Positions 1-9,378 are shown, counted from the first letter of the stretch. The stretch: DNA of 64,000 bases from Legionella lytica (GCF_023921225.1 NZ_CP071527.1:2931501-2995500), one strand, 5' to 3'. Translations and numbers: made by a program. Notes: generated by a model not told the origin, from the letters alone.

Positions 1-711
1 GAAAAAATAGAACATGAGTTTGAGGTAGAAGAAACATCTAAACACGGAGAGAAACGCCAAAAAAAAGTGCAACAATATCGTTTAGCACACGAACATTTTA
101 ATAATCAAAGTTCCTTATTTTCTCAATTGCTGAACGTGGTAGACACCACCCAGCAGCTATTAATTAAGCAAGCGCAAACATCAGGGGAATATCATCGCTT
201 TGGCGATGATTTTTCCGTAGCGTGTTTGGTTATTCCAGATGCGTTACTAGTAAAACAATTACAAACGAAAGCGACTTTACATGCTTTGCAACTAGGGTTA
301 ACTGCTTATCTTGCCCAGGAAAATAAAGGACTGTTTGCATTATTAGATATCTTTACCGGTACCGCACAATGTAGAGAACGAGCCTCGCGTTATCAAAGCT
401 TACTGGTTCAATACCAAAATAATGATTTAATAAGCGTAATTATTGCCTTAACCCTCGCGTCTAATAAGAAAGAAAAACCCATTCAAAGCTATTTAAGACA
501 GCATCTAGAATTACCATCAGATTTAACTCTAGAAATAAAGCTTAGGGAGAGTCTTCAAAGATTAGAGGGAACAACCACCAATGTTGTCGAATTAATGCAA
601 CAAATCACCACCTACATCAATGCTCCCAAGCGAGGAACTATTGATTTGTTATTGGAGTTTGAACAACACCAAAATGATGATGATTTTGGGTTGCATCAAG
701 CAGGATATTGA
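1..711 (+). CDS. C-terminal part of an unknown protein (5' end outside window)
   Basis: The reading frame is open from base 1, so the GTG at 67 is only an internal candidate and the gene almost certainly begins upstream. About 236 residues are visible. They are charged, mostly helical in character, rich in Gln and Leu, and lack a signal peptide or membrane segment. The visible N-terminal part is a run of Glu/Lys followed by a QYRLAHEHF stretch, suggesting a helical linker. The protein ends in HQAGY with a TGA stop. A shared hairpin terminator follows. I recognise no family; a cytosolic protein or effector tail are both possible. Confidence 0.7.
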   Translation, partial: EKIEHEFEVEETSKHGEKRQKKVQQYRLAHEHFNNQSSLFSQLLNVVDTTQQLLIKQAQTSGEYHRFGDDFSVACLVIPDALLVKQLQTKATLHALQLGLTAYLAQENKGLFALLDIFTGTAQCRERASRYQSLLVQYQNNDLISVIIALTLASNKKEKPIQSYLRQHLELPSDLTLEIKLRESLQRLEGTTTNVVELMQQITTYINAPKRGTIDLLLEFEQHQNDDDFGLHQAGY

Positions 712-731
712 GTGAGTTAGACAGATGCAAA

Positions 732-768
732 TAGGGCCTGTCTACAGCTAAACCGTAAACAGGCCCTA
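732..768. terminator. bidirectional terminator hairpin between convergent genes
   Basis: A perfect 10-bp inverted repeat, TAGGGCCTGT at 732-741 and ACAGGCCCTA at 759-768, sits between the stop codons of two converging genes (711 and 781). The flanks are A/T-rich but have no long T run, so termination efficiency is uncertain. Confidence 0.6.
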
Positions 769-780
769 ATTAGTAAACCC

Positions 781-2319
781 TTATAGGGTCGCTTGATTTT
801 TATTTGGTCGAGGTTCTTCTAGAGATGAAATTATCTCAGAGTTACTTACCAAAGCAAATACATTGTTATACCCGACTACGTCTTGCGGATTAGATTCTAC
901 GTTCTTAGTAGCAGCCTTATCCTGCACCAATTGGCTCATTGGACCCGAGTAACTATTGGTCATGTTGTCATTTTCATGATCATTAACGATTTCTGGCGTC
1001 ATATCGCTTTTAGCAGAGAACCAGTTACTGATCGCTTGTATTCCCTTATAAAGGCTATAACCAACCACTGCAGCCGCCAAAAGTGTGCCAACTGCCAATA
1101 AGACTGCCGGAACAACTGCAACACCGGCCACAGCCCCGCCAGCGGACACCAATGGAGCCATTATTCCGCTACCGATTAGGCCTAACCCCAGTCCTATCGC
1201 AACCGCAGCAACAAAAGCAGTCGTCATTACCGCCATGCCTTTGAAAACTCCCGCATTACGCGCAAAAAAACCAGGTATTTTTTCTGGGCTGGGAGCCTCA
1301 GGACGAGGAGCATTTAACTCTTGCAATCGTTGAGCGGCTATTCCTCTAAGCCAGGCCACCTCAGCCAACATTTCCTCAGCTTCAGCATAGGGCATGTCAT
1401 CATGCTCAGACTTATGTTCTGCATGCAATTGGAAGCGCTTAGTCATTGCTTTATTACACAATGTTTCGATACGATCAAGATCAGCCTCTGGTAGCAATTT
1501 CTTTTCACGCAAGAGACGGATAGTCCCTAGCCCAGAAAGATGTCCACCATCTTCCTGATATAAACCAAACTCAGTGCGCATTCCCATCAAAATAAAATCC
1601 AGTGGACGCATAATATGAGTTTTAACACTAACATTCGATGCATTTGGCGATGGTGCCGTAAAGTCGTGAATCGCTAAACTATAAAGTTTCTGCGCGGAGC
1701 AATATGCACCTAATACAGGATCATTTTTTATCTTATTGCATAATTGCTCGCCCAGTTCATAGCGAGGAAGAAATATAGGTTTTGAAGAGACAAGTGAGCG
1801 TACCGTCGCCTCAGCGTCAAGAACGCCACCTTCCTGGAGTTTTTCGTATAAACTTTCAGGTGTACCGATTAGTCGGCTAGGATTAATACCAATGGGGTCT
1901 GGGTATAATTGATTTGTTGCCGTAAACATACGTTGGCATAAATTATTTAGGGCATCAAATACCGGTTGAACCAGCTCTATGTCTTCTTCATTTTCGACAA
2001 GAACAAAAGCATCCAAATCAGAATATTGCGTTGCTTGTGCCTTTGCTAAAGAGCCGGCAAAATGAATTTCCATTCCGGGAGGGATTTTAACATTACATGC
2101 TTCAAAGGCATCTAAAATCATCTCCTTATAAAGCTGGCGTAATCCATATTCCCATTCTTGCCATGCTGAAATATTATCATTATCTGGCTGGTGCAAATTC
2201 CGCTCTAAAACAGCAAGTTTCTCAAGGTACTTATTAAAGTGCTTCTGGGCATAAGAATCTAATTGCACTTCATCACGCTCATCACTGTATAAGTTACCAA
2301 ATAATACTGAGTTACTCAT
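781..2319 (-). CDS. nucleotidyltransferase-fold protein with C-terminal hydrophobic region; candidate effector
   Basis: About 512 residues. Near residue 90 the motif FAGSLAKAQATQYSDLDAF has the pattern of the polymerase-beta nucleotidyltransferase fold: a GS glycine-serine turn followed by a D-x-D metal-binding pair. A long helical middle follows. Around residues 350-440 there are two very hydrophobic Ala/Gly/Val-rich segments that look like a membrane hairpin, followed by a polar tail. The ATG at 2319 is preferred over the in-frame TTG at 2334 because GGAG lies 6 nt before it. The combination of an NTase head and a late membrane hairpin is typical of proteins acting at host membranes in Legionella, but the substrate is unknown and effector status is inferred. 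It could also be an ordinary DUF294/GlnD-like nucleotidyltransferase. Confidence 0.7.
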   Translation of the reverse strand: MSNSVLFGNLYSDERDEVQLDSYAQKHFNKYLEKLAVLERNLHQPDNDNISAWQEWEYGLRQLYKEMILDAFEACNVKIPPGMEIHFAGSLAKAQATQYSDLDAFVLVENEEDIELVQPVFDALNNLCQRMFTATNQLYPDPIGINPSRLIGTPESLYEKLQEGGVLDAEATVRSLVSSKPIFLPRYELGEQLCNKIKNDPVLGAYCSAQKLYSLAIHDFTAPSPNASNVSVKTHIMRPLDFILMGMRTEFGLYQEDGGHLSGLGTIRLLREKKLLPEADLDRIETLCNKAMTKRFQLHAEHKSEHDDMPYAEAEEMLAEVAWLRGIAAQRLQELNAPRPEAPSPEKIPGFFARNAGVFKGMAVMTTAFVAAVAIGLGLGLIGSGIMAPLVSAGGAVAGVAVVPAVLLAVGTLLAAAVVGYSLYKGIQAISNWFSAKSDMTPEIVNDHENDNMTNSYSGPMSQLVQDKAATKNVESNPQDVVGYNNVFALVSNSEIISSLEEPRPNKNQATL

Positions 2320-2415
2320 TCGCGTCTCCGCCAAACACTCACCAAAATAAAGTGAGATTTATTCACCTGATGCCTGTATTATATAAGATTAATTGTTAAG
2401 AAATTATTAACCGTC

Positions 2416-3189
2416 ATGCACAAATCAAAATTTGTTTTAATTTCAATCATGTTTTGTGCCCAACAACTTTATGCAGATTGCACTGATCTATTGGATTTGG
2501 CAGATAGGCCCAGTGTGCTTGACAGTGCCTGTGCTACCCCTTATCACCACGTCGTTATTGAGTCCAATTTTATTGTTCAACAGTTAAACAAAAATGCCGG
2601 GAGGCAATATAATTTCCCTAATACTGAGATTCGCATTGGTTTACCATCAACGACTGAATTTATTGTTTCACTACCTGATTATATTCAACAAACAACGTTC
2701 CCTAAGTCTGGCTCTACAGGCGTCTTTGCGGGACTCAAGCACTCAATGCATTACAACAATCGATGGCTTTTCGCGGTAATAGGAAATGTTAATATCCCTA
2801 GTGGCAGTTACAATTTTGGAAATCTCGGTTGGGGAGGAATAATAAATGGCGTTGCTACTTACAGCATCAGTTCAAAGTGGAGTCTTAGTGGTATGCTGGG
2901 GCTCAGTGAGCTAAGTGACTCCCAATCCGTCCACGGACGTTATTTTACCAGTATCAATCCCGATATTTCTCTCAGTTATTCGCCCTCAAACTCGACTGCG
3001 ATTTATGCAGAAGTCTATGGACAAAGCAAAATCGATTCAGTCCAAGGAGCCGGATTCAATTTTGATGCAGGCGTATTATTGCTCGTGCATACAAATGCAA
3101 TGATCAATTTAAGCGTTGGGCAACAGTTGTATGGTTATCTAGGTGGGTTTACACATTATATCAATGCAGGCTTTTCGATACGGCTTTGA
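2416..3189 (+). CDS. outer-membrane beta-barrel protein (transporter-like)
   Basis: 257 residues. The first 20 residues (basic start, hydrophobic core, cleavage likely after YA before DCTDLL) form a signal peptide. The remainder alternates polar and hydrophobic residues in short strands rich in Gly, Ser, Tyr and Asn (for example WSLSGMLGLSELSD and SIRL at the end), the pattern of an outer-membrane barrel. It loosely resembles the 'MetA-pathway of phenol degradation' barrel family. It is monocistronic, divergent from the nucleotidyltransferase gene, with an AT-rich intergenic promoter region, and is followed by a hairpin. Substrate unknown. Confidence 0.65.
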   Translation: MHKSKFVLISIMFCAQQLYADCTDLLDLADRPSVLDSACATPYHHVVIESNFIVQQLNKNAGRQYNFPNTEIRIGLPSTTEFIVSLPDYIQQTTFPKSGSTGVFAGLKHSMHYNNRWLFAVIGNVNIPSGSYNFGNLGWGGIINGVATYSISSKWSLSGMLGLSELSDSQSVHGRYFTSINPDISLSYSPSNSTAIYAEVYGQSKIDSVQGAGFNFDAGVLLLVHTNAMINLSVGQQLYGYLGGFTHYINAGFSIRL

Positions 3190-3193
3190 TGTT

Positions 3194-3221
3194 GCCTTGA
3201 TTACGCTGCGCTCATCAAGGC
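3194..3221 (+). terminator. terminator-like hairpin / dispersed palindrome
   Basis: GCCTTGAT (3194-3201) and ATCAAGGC (3214-3221) form an 8-bp stem just after the barrel gene; GTTTTGTATTT follows at a short distance. The loop TACGCTGCGCTC resembles the loop of Legionella-type dispersed palindromes seen elsewhere in the window. Confidence 0.5.
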
Positions 3222-3239
3222 TACGTATACGTTTTGTAT

Positions 3240-3740
3240 TTACCCTATGTGAGCAAAAAGACGATCGCTTAAGTAAATTGATTTTTTCACCAATTCATCC
3301 ATCTCAGGAGTAGGTTCGCATGAATGATATGCTGCTTTAAGGGGAGAAAGATCTACTTTGGCATGTGTTACATCATTTTGTAAATAACCATCAAGTGCTC
3401 TAAATGTTTGGTATTTATCCGTAGCGAACTCTTGGCAATTGGCTAAGGTTTCGTCTTGACAGATTGAGAAGCGCGTTAAATGTTCTACATGAAAAGGCTC
3501 TTGGCTTTTAGAAAAGAAATATTCCATCGTGTAAACTGAACTCTTAGAGCTTGCACAAAAATAATAGCCTGATTTAAATTTATTGTTTTCAAAAACATCG
3601 CCGCGAATAATTCGTCCTTCTCCAGGCTGAAGTCCTGCAAGCGTGACTGTATGATTAATCGATTTTGTGGGCTCAGCTCCTTCGGCAGCCGCAGCACTTG
3701 ATACAATCAAACCCAACACTAATAAGATAATCTTTTTCAT
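3240..3740 (-). CDS. small exported protein of unknown function
   Basis: 166 residues from the ATG at 3740, which begins a classic signal peptide (MKKIILLVLGLIVSSAAAAEG, cleavage probably after the Ala run). An upstream in-frame start at 3788 would put 16 extra polar residues in front and hide the signal, so I reject it; AGGAG lies about 10 nt before the ATG at 3740. The mature part has four Cys residues (in FCASS, ICQDE, NCQEF, SCEPT), which could form two disulfides in the periplasm. No family recognised. Confidence 0.65.
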   Translation of the reverse strand: MKKIILLVLGLIVSSAAAAEGAEPTKSINHTVTLAGLQPGEGRIIRGDVFENNKFKSGYYFCASSKSSVYTMEYFFSKSQEPFHVEHLTRFSICQDETLANCQEFATDKYQTFRALDGYLQNDVTHAKVDLSPLKAAYHSCEPTPEMDELVKKSIYLSDRLFAHIG

Positions 3741-4011
3741 TCGCTTCGTGCTCCTAAATGTAAATAGACTCGAATTTAAGCCCAGCATTATACCTCATTT
3801 TGAGCGAAGAAGATCCATTTTCTTACAAATTTATTACCATTTTTTTCCAAAATGACCTAAATGACCATATTTTCACCATCGAGGATGATTTAAATTTTTT
3901 CTTCTTTTGGGTTGTCTTATGCGCCATCTTCTTTTAATGTATTTGCCCAGAAAGCAAGTTATGCTTTTGATGAATAATTAAAAAATTAGTTCAAACCAAG
4001 GCGCAAAGGAT

Positions 4012-5691
4012 ATGGACAGCCAAGACCTCACATTTGAAAAGCAAATTCAGCGATTACAGAAGAAAATCGATTTTTTGGAAAAAGAAGCGCAACGAAATGC
4101 TGATGCAGCCAATAAAGCAAAAGCAGAGTTTTTATCTAATATGCGCCATGATATTCGTACGCCCCTATCAGGCATCATGGGTTTTTCAGAACTATTAAAA
4201 ACCGAAACCAGCGAACCACGCATCAAAGAATATGCCGATAATTTAGTAGCATCAAGCAGTGCCTTATTAAGTTTGCTGGATGAAATATTAGAAACGGTGC
4301 GTGTGAGTACTGGAGATGTGCCCGCGCAAAAGAAAAAATTTGATCTGCATCAATTATTTCAACACATTGAGGCATTATATAAAGCTCGCGCACTGGAAAA
4401 ACAATTAAAACTTAGCCTTATTTGGGATGAGACCCTCCCCAATTTTGTCATCGGCGATAAAATTAGAATTCACCGAATCATCCTGGAGCTGGTGGCGAAT
4501 GCACTGAAGTTTACCAATAAAGGCTTTGTATCCATTCGCGTTGAATTAGCCAAAAAACAAGGGCGAAACTTCATCATGAAATTGATAGTCCATGATTCTG
4601 GAATCGGCATATCCCAAGAAAATCAACAGGATATTTATCTGCAATTCAAACGTCTGACCCCATCCTATCAAGGAATTTATAAAGGACCTGGATTAGGCTT
4701 ATATGTAGTAAAACAATTCATTGATGATTTGGCAGGAGAAATTTACGTCGCCAGTGAATTACACAAGGGTACATCCTTTACATGCATTATTCCTTTGCAA
4801 GAGCCCTTATTAAATGATGAACAAGGAGTAGATAAGGAACAAATTGCTATCCCAACCTACCTAGAACCTACAGCAGCAATGAGCCAAAATAGCAAGACCC
4901 GAGTATTGATTGTCGAAGATAATCGCATTGCTCAATCAGTAGCGCGCGCACTGCTAACCAATCTGTCCTGCCAGGTGGATATCGCCGCAAATAGTTATGA
5001 GGCCTTAGAATATTATGAGCGCACTGTTTATGATTTAATTTTTATGGACATAGGTTTAGGCGAAGGCATGGATGGCTATGAAATTACGCAAAAAATTCGT
5101 AGCAAAGAAGATGATGACCATCATACCCCGATCGTTGCACTAACCGCCCATGCCCTTGATGAAAGCAGACAACGCGGCATTGAGTCAGGTATCGATGCAG
5201 TTTTGACCAAGCCATTAACCCGGGCTCAAGCCATCAACATCTTAAAAACATTTGTGCCTGCAAGGATTGCCTATGCTTCCCCCCCAGCTAGTAAAATCCA
5301 AGCAGATTTACCCGCACATAGTGAGGAATTATTTCAATTAGAGCAATTTCCTTTACTGGATTATAAATTAGGACTAAAGAACTGTGGTACGAATTGCATG
5401 CTGGTAGAGTTATTAACCCTCATGATTACTCAAGAATTACCCGCGGATTTTGAACAGATGAAAAATGCGTTTGCGAAAAAAAATTATGATGTGGTGGAGC
5501 GAATTGCACATAAAATAAAAGGCGGAGCAGTTTACGTAGGCACCACGCGGATGAAATATGCTTGTCAGTACTTGGAGCGCTATTGGAAAACTGGGGCGCG
5601 CGAACACTTCGACAGCTTATATCATCAAGCAATCAGGATTATTGATGAAACTTTTGTGCATCTAGCTGATTGGCTTAAAAAGACAATGTGA
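4012..5691 (+). CDS. soluble hybrid sensor histidine kinase (HisKA-HATPase-REC-Hpt)
   Basis: 559 residues with four signalling modules in ArcB-like order. A coiled coil (10-38) leads to the H-box FLSNMRHDIRTPLSG with phospho-accepting His46. The ATPase part has the N box around 155-167 (ELVANALKF), G1 DSGIGIS (195-201) and G2 GPGLGL (225-230). A receiver domain (about 296-415) has acidic Asp303, phospho-acceptor Asp346 in FMDIGLG, and Lys400. A C-terminal Hpt domain carries His500 in IAHKIKGGA. All catalytic residues appear intact, so a complete intramolecular His-Asp-His phosphorelay is predicted. There is no membrane segment and no recognisable sensor domain, so the signal is probably cytosolic or delivered by a partner. 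No response regulator gene is adjacent. Confidence 0.9.
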   Translation: MDSQDLTFEKQIQRLQKKIDFLEKEAQRNADAANKAKAEFLSNMRHDIRTPLSGIMGFSELLKTETSEPRIKEYADNLVASSSALLSLLDEILETVRVSTGDVPAQKKKFDLHQLFQHIEALYKARALEKQLKLSLIWDETLPNFVIGDKIRIHRIILELVANALKFTNKGFVSIRVELAKKQGRNFIMKLIVHDSGIGISQENQQDIYLQFKRLTPSYQGIYKGPGLGLYVVKQFIDDLAGEIYVASELHKGTSFTCIIPLQEPLLNDEQGVDKEQIAIPTYLEPTAAMSQNSKTRVLIVEDNRIAQSVARALLTNLSCQVDIAANSYEALEYYERTVYDLIFMDIGLGEGMDGYEITQKIRSKEDDDHHTPIVALTAHALDESRQRGIESGIDAVLTKPLTRAQAINILKTFVPARIAYASPPASKIQADLPAHSEELFQLEQFPLLDYKLGLKNCGTNCMLVELLTLMITQELPADFEQMKNAFAKKNYDVVERIAHKIKGGAVYVGTTRMKYACQYLERYWKTGAREHFDSLYHQAIRIIDETFVHLADWLKKTM

Positions 5692-5753
5692 ACGGTAAAC
5701 ATGATGAGGCAATCTAAGCGGCCCTGGTTGTATCAATTATAGTGTCTCTCGAC

Positions 5754-6629
5754 CTAAGGCAAGCTCGCAAATAAATGCAGTTGTAAATTCAAAATAAAAC
5801 CATGCTTCATGCAGTATTCAGCGGCATATTCATGATTACGCTGATTCTTTTGTAAATCTAAAAGCTCAGGTTCCCAAAAGCTAATAACCTCATTAATTTC
5901 TGAACGCTCTGCCATAGTCAGATCTCGTCCTTCATCACGAATCATTTTTACACGTTGAGGTTCTTTTTTATAAATGTTCATGGGGCTAACAAAAACAGGT
6001 TTATTGGTTTTTTCCGCCCATTCATGCGCCCACTTAGGTATTTCGCTATAGGCTTGATAACGTCTATCTTCCGGGGCTGACATCACAAACTTCAAACAAT
6101 CAGCACGTGCTAACATTTTTGCATTTGGCTCCAGATAGCGAACCACTTTTCCCTCATGCTCTAGGCATTTTGGGCTTACAACCAAGGTGGTAGATTCTGG
6201 GAGATTAGGCAAAACCGACGTGCCATTGGATTCAATTTGTAACGATTGAAATTGATATTGTGCCTGTTCAAGAAAAGCTGACAGATTATTTTGTAATGAG
6301 GGCTCACCACCAGTAATTACCAAGACCATTTTTTTTGCCGGTCCCTGTGCCCATGCTGGAGTTGCTAAGGCGCGACGTGTAAAAAACTCCTTGATGACCT
6401 CATCAGCCTCGGCCAATAAAGAGGAAAAACTTCGCCATTCGCCGGAATCAAAATAGGTATCACAAAAAGAACAGGCTAAATTACATTTAGCCAGTCGGAT
6501 AAAATAGGCAGGATGGCCGCGATATGGGCCTTCCCCTTGCAAAGTAAAGAAACGGCTGGTTACAAAAAGCTCATCTTGCCTCGCATCTTTAAAAAAAGCC
6601 TTTCCCGCAATTGAATTAACACCAAACAT
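5754..6629 (-). CDS. queE: 7-carboxy-7-deazaguanine synthase (radical SAM)
   Basis: 291 residues. QueE converts 6-carboxytetrahydropterin to 7-carboxy-7-deazaguanine in queuosine (tRNA modification) synthesis. The radical-SAM cluster motif is CNLACSFC, Cys49, Cys53 and Cys56 in CxxxCxxC spacing. Other family signatures are FTLQGEGPYRGHPAYFIRLAKC and VITGGEPSLQ, followed by ESNGT. AGGA lies about 5 nt before the ATG. Length is somewhat above the shortest QueE proteins, with an extended C-terminal part. No other queuosine gene is adjacent, so it stands alone here. Confidence 0.9.
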   Translation of the reverse strand: MFGVNSIAGKAFFKDARQDELFVTSRFFTLQGEGPYRGHPAYFIRLAKCNLACSFCDTYFDSGEWRSFSSLLAEADEVIKEFFTRRALATPAWAQGPAKKMVLVITGGEPSLQNNLSAFLEQAQYQFQSLQIESNGTSVLPNLPESTTLVVSPKCLEHEGKVVRYLEPNAKMLARADCLKFVMSAPEDRRYQAYSEIPKWAHEWAEKTNKPVFVSPMNIYKKEPQRVKMIRDEGRDLTMAERSEINEVISFWEPELLDLQKNQRNHEYAAEYCMKHGFILNLQLHLFASLP

Positions 6630-6706
6630 CTAGGTCCTGTGAAATTTGCTTCTGTTTTTGAGTATCATATAGGGTCTATTTACAAACTCAACTTTTTTAC
6701 GATGAA

Positions 6707-9076
6707 TTAACGCACTGGATTCAGGGCATCACGCTGTTCTTCGCGTCGATCCAGATCCGCTATTTTACTGTCGATGCAACGAAACATCTCTCTTGATGTT
6801 GCCGTAGTGCCATAAGCGCCTCGGATGTACTTCACAATCCAGATATCAGAGCGTAATTCTTTAATAAACTTCAACGCCCCCTCTGGTTCTGTTGGCTTCA
6901 GCTCTTCTTTTAATTGTAATAACTCATCTTTGCTTAAGTGCGCTCTACGCAAAAGTTCTAAAGCACACTCTTTGTCATGTTTTAACGTGCCCATTGGTTG
7001 ACTACGAATACGCCCTAACTCTTTTTTGTATTCTTCCAAGGAAGTCACTGGTGGTTGCATGCTCAAAGAACTTGTTTGCTTGGCCTCTGCAAGCAACGTC
7101 GCGAATTCAGCGGATGTTTTTGAGGTGTACTCTGCTTGATGCCGAGTTAAATCGCAAATTACATCTGCATAATAAGTGCGCATGCGATTATTATATCCAT
7201 GTTGCTCATCGGTAAAGCCCTTCGCATTTACATTATCCGTGTAAATTTCATAGTACGTAATAGCCCAATCTAAAGCAGTTAAACCATGGCTATCTTTGTT
7301 GTTTAAGTTGGAATAAAAATATTCACTGGTTTCAAAACAACGATAAGCCTGAGCAATAACCGCCGTATGCAACGCAGTATTAGAGTTACTGACCGTACTC
7401 GCCATTACCACTGCTTTTAACGAATTGCTGACCTCTGCTCGGTACGCATCAATTTCGTCATTAGTACAACCTAAGCTAGTAGCATATTGTTGCAACTCAT
7501 TAAGAATAAACTTTTCTGCTAGAGACTGATTTTCCAGGATAAATTTTCTGAATTCAGGGACTTCCACTAAAGCAACTCGTAATTCACTAAATCGTGAGCT
7601 TGTTGCCCGTAATATCGTAGCCAAAGTGCTTTTTGCTTCAGCCACATCCGATGCATCATCTAAAGTCTTTTTCATCCCTTTACTAATGAGCTCAATGGGA
7701 ATGACCGCTTGTTTTAAGAAACGTTGCCATTTTGCAAACTCAAAATCAGGGTCGTGCTTTAGGGATTGATAAGCAAGTCGGTCTTGCAGGCTTTGGTACG
7801 CTTTATCTCCTGCAACAAAAAACGCTCGCTTTGTTGGCCAATAATGGTTTCCTGAATGGCGTAAATCAGGGAATCCCTGCAAATCAGCGGCATTAATACG
7901 AAATTCTTTTCCGGTATACGTTAGATTCGCGAGGCGAGCACTGCGAGTTGCCATCATTTTCTGGCTAAACATAAGGTCATTATCGATTTTAAAAAAGTGG
8001 AAACAGGGCTTATCAGCTTCCAAAGTTACATAATAACCAATATTCCCCTTGTGTAGATCATCCTCTTCAAGTCCATAGGCGGTGGTAAATACATCCGCCA
8101 AAGAATCCATATCAATCGTGATGTTTCCCTTATTTTTTTCAGCCAACAATTTTGCAAAAAAGTTCTGCGGTAGTTTATCAAGGAAATTAAATCCCTTGCC
8201 AACTCCGTGATTAGAAACATCAAACTCTTGCTGCACATTTGCTAAAAATTGATCATCGCATTTTCGCTTTAACGATTCCCATTCATAAATCATAGCCAAC
8301 ACTTCATGCTGATCTCGTGCAATAACATCAGCCGGCACGGCATTGAGATCCAGAGGAAGATCTTCATCTAGCAAGCATTGCACATAATCGGAACAGGCTA
8401 AAATAGTTTTTTCGTCTAAAGGTCCTACTGAGGCTACGGCGACATCGCGACGCTCTTGCCAATAATCGTGCAACCGTTGAAAATAAGCGACACCAAATTT
8501 ATCCAAGGCCTCTTTAGCATCATGAATAGCTTTAAACTCCTCCCATTTATTTACCGCTTTTGAGGAATTGACTTCCCCTGCCTCTTTTTCCGGCATAGGG
8601 TTTCGTATTCGGGTATCAGGCCCATAAGCCCAAGCCAGGAACTCAGCATCACTTACTTCCGTTGTAATTGGTTTATGGGATTCGATCCAGGCGTGAAATT
8701 CAGCCTCGCTTACCTCTGCACTTGACGTAAACTTCTTATTTGCCTGTAAAAAAACAATATCGTTATCTGCGGCACGTAAACGCAATAAAGCATGGGCTGC
8801 ATGTTCGGCACAAACACCAGCGATACTGCCGTTCTTGTAGCGTACAATGTCTTGCTCTAAGTTGCGTTGTGGCGCGGAGATTGCATTAGCGACTGCGGTA
8901 AAACAAGCTTCTAATTCTGAAGCCTGCTCTCCTAATCGTCCTGGATGTTTATTTTTTTTGAAAATAACGTGTCGCGCTTGTCCTTTTTCATTATATGCGA
9001 TGGTGCCAAAATGAGCTTCATGAGCACTTGCATTAGCGCCAACCTTACTGAAACCTAAAATTGAGAGTATCTGCAT
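6707..9076 (-). CDS. LegA5-like protein: lipid/protein kinase-like motifs plus ankyrin repeats; candidate Dot/Icm effector
   Basis: 789 residues, no signal peptide or membrane segment. Three stretches look like a divergent kinase. HVIFKKNKH (36-44) could supply the beta-3 lysine. EQASELEACF (50-59) could be helix C. Residues 340-350, DLHKGNIGYYV (catalytic loop D-x-H-x-x-N), and 361-370, FFKIDNDLMF (metal-binding Asp), follow the pattern of PI3/4-kinase-type active sites. Residues 560-610 hold one to two ankyrin repeats (NTALHTAVIAQ and SHGLTALDWAI). L. pneumophila LegA5 (AnkK) and Francisella OpiA are established PI3-kinase effectors of this kind; similarity is inferred from motifs, and this protein seems longer than LegA5. 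The ribosome-binding site is weak. Confidence 0.65.
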   Translation of the reverse strand: MQILSILGFSKVGANASAHEAHFGTIAYNEKGQARHVIFKKNKHPGRLGEQASELEACFTAVANAISAPQRNLEQDIVRYKNGSIAGVCAEHAAHALLRLRAADNDIVFLQANKKFTSSAEVSEAEFHAWIESHKPITTEVSDAEFLAWAYGPDTRIRNPMPEKEAGEVNSSKAVNKWEEFKAIHDAKEALDKFGVAYFQRLHDYWQERRDVAVASVGPLDEKTILACSDYVQCLLDEDLPLDLNAVPADVIARDQHEVLAMIYEWESLKRKCDDQFLANVQQEFDVSNHGVGKGFNFLDKLPQNFFAKLLAEKNKGNITIDMDSLADVFTTAYGLEEDDLHKGNIGYYVTLEADKPCFHFFKIDNDLMFSQKMMATRSARLANLTYTGKEFRINAADLQGFPDLRHSGNHYWPTKRAFFVAGDKAYQSLQDRLAYQSLKHDPDFEFAKWQRFLKQAVIPIELISKGMKKTLDDASDVAEAKSTLATILRATSSRFSELRVALVEVPEFRKFILENQSLAEKFILNELQQYATSLGCTNDEIDAYRAEVSNSLKAVVMASTVSNSNTALHTAVIAQAYRCFETSEYFYSNLNNKDSHGLTALDWAITYYEIYTDNVNAKGFTDEQHGYNNRMRTYYADVICDLTRHQAEYTSKTSAEFATLLAEAKQTSSLSMQPPVTSLEEYKKELGRIRSQPMGTLKHDKECALELLRRAHLSKDELLQLKEELKPTEPEGALKFIKELRSDIWIVKYIRGAYGTTATSREMFRCIDSKIADLDRREEQRDALNPVR

Positions 9077-9257
9077 GATAGAAAGAAAATTAACAAGTCA
9101 TTATGCTCATATTATAAACTAAACCAGGTTTTTTAAAAACCCCCACTGCCTAAAAAACAACCAAGAACATGATTCCAAGTATTAGATTACACATGCTCAA
9201 CTACTTAGCATAATGATAACTTGCTGATAAGCGTTTGATTTCATTTTAAAAAATACT

Positions 9258-9287
9258 TTGCGATTAAAAAAAAATGAGTTATAACTC
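9258..9287 (+). promoter_or_regulatory. candidate promoter with overlapping palindromic operator
   Basis: A -35-like TTGCGA (9258-9263) is followed after 16 nt by TATAAC (9280-9285). The -10 box lies inside a perfect 12-bp palindrome GAGTTATAACTC (9276-9287). It is located about 90 nt before the HTH regulator gene, so a repressor bound there would block the promoter; autoregulation is an inference. Nothing else was seen in the 302-nt gap 9077-9378. Confidence 0.4.
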
Positions 9288-9378
9288 TTTGATGCTGGTT
9301 CAGGGATTGATAGATCAGTGTGAGGACAGCATTTGATTTGCGTAATGCTGGATATTGTTTTTTTCACGGAGTGAGAAA

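Noticed and set aside
883..1333. Two plus-strand frames opposite the nucleotidyltransferase gene
   Set aside because: They lie antisense in a well-supported gene, lack ribosome-binding sites and have composition set by the hydrophobic-hairpin codons of the real gene.
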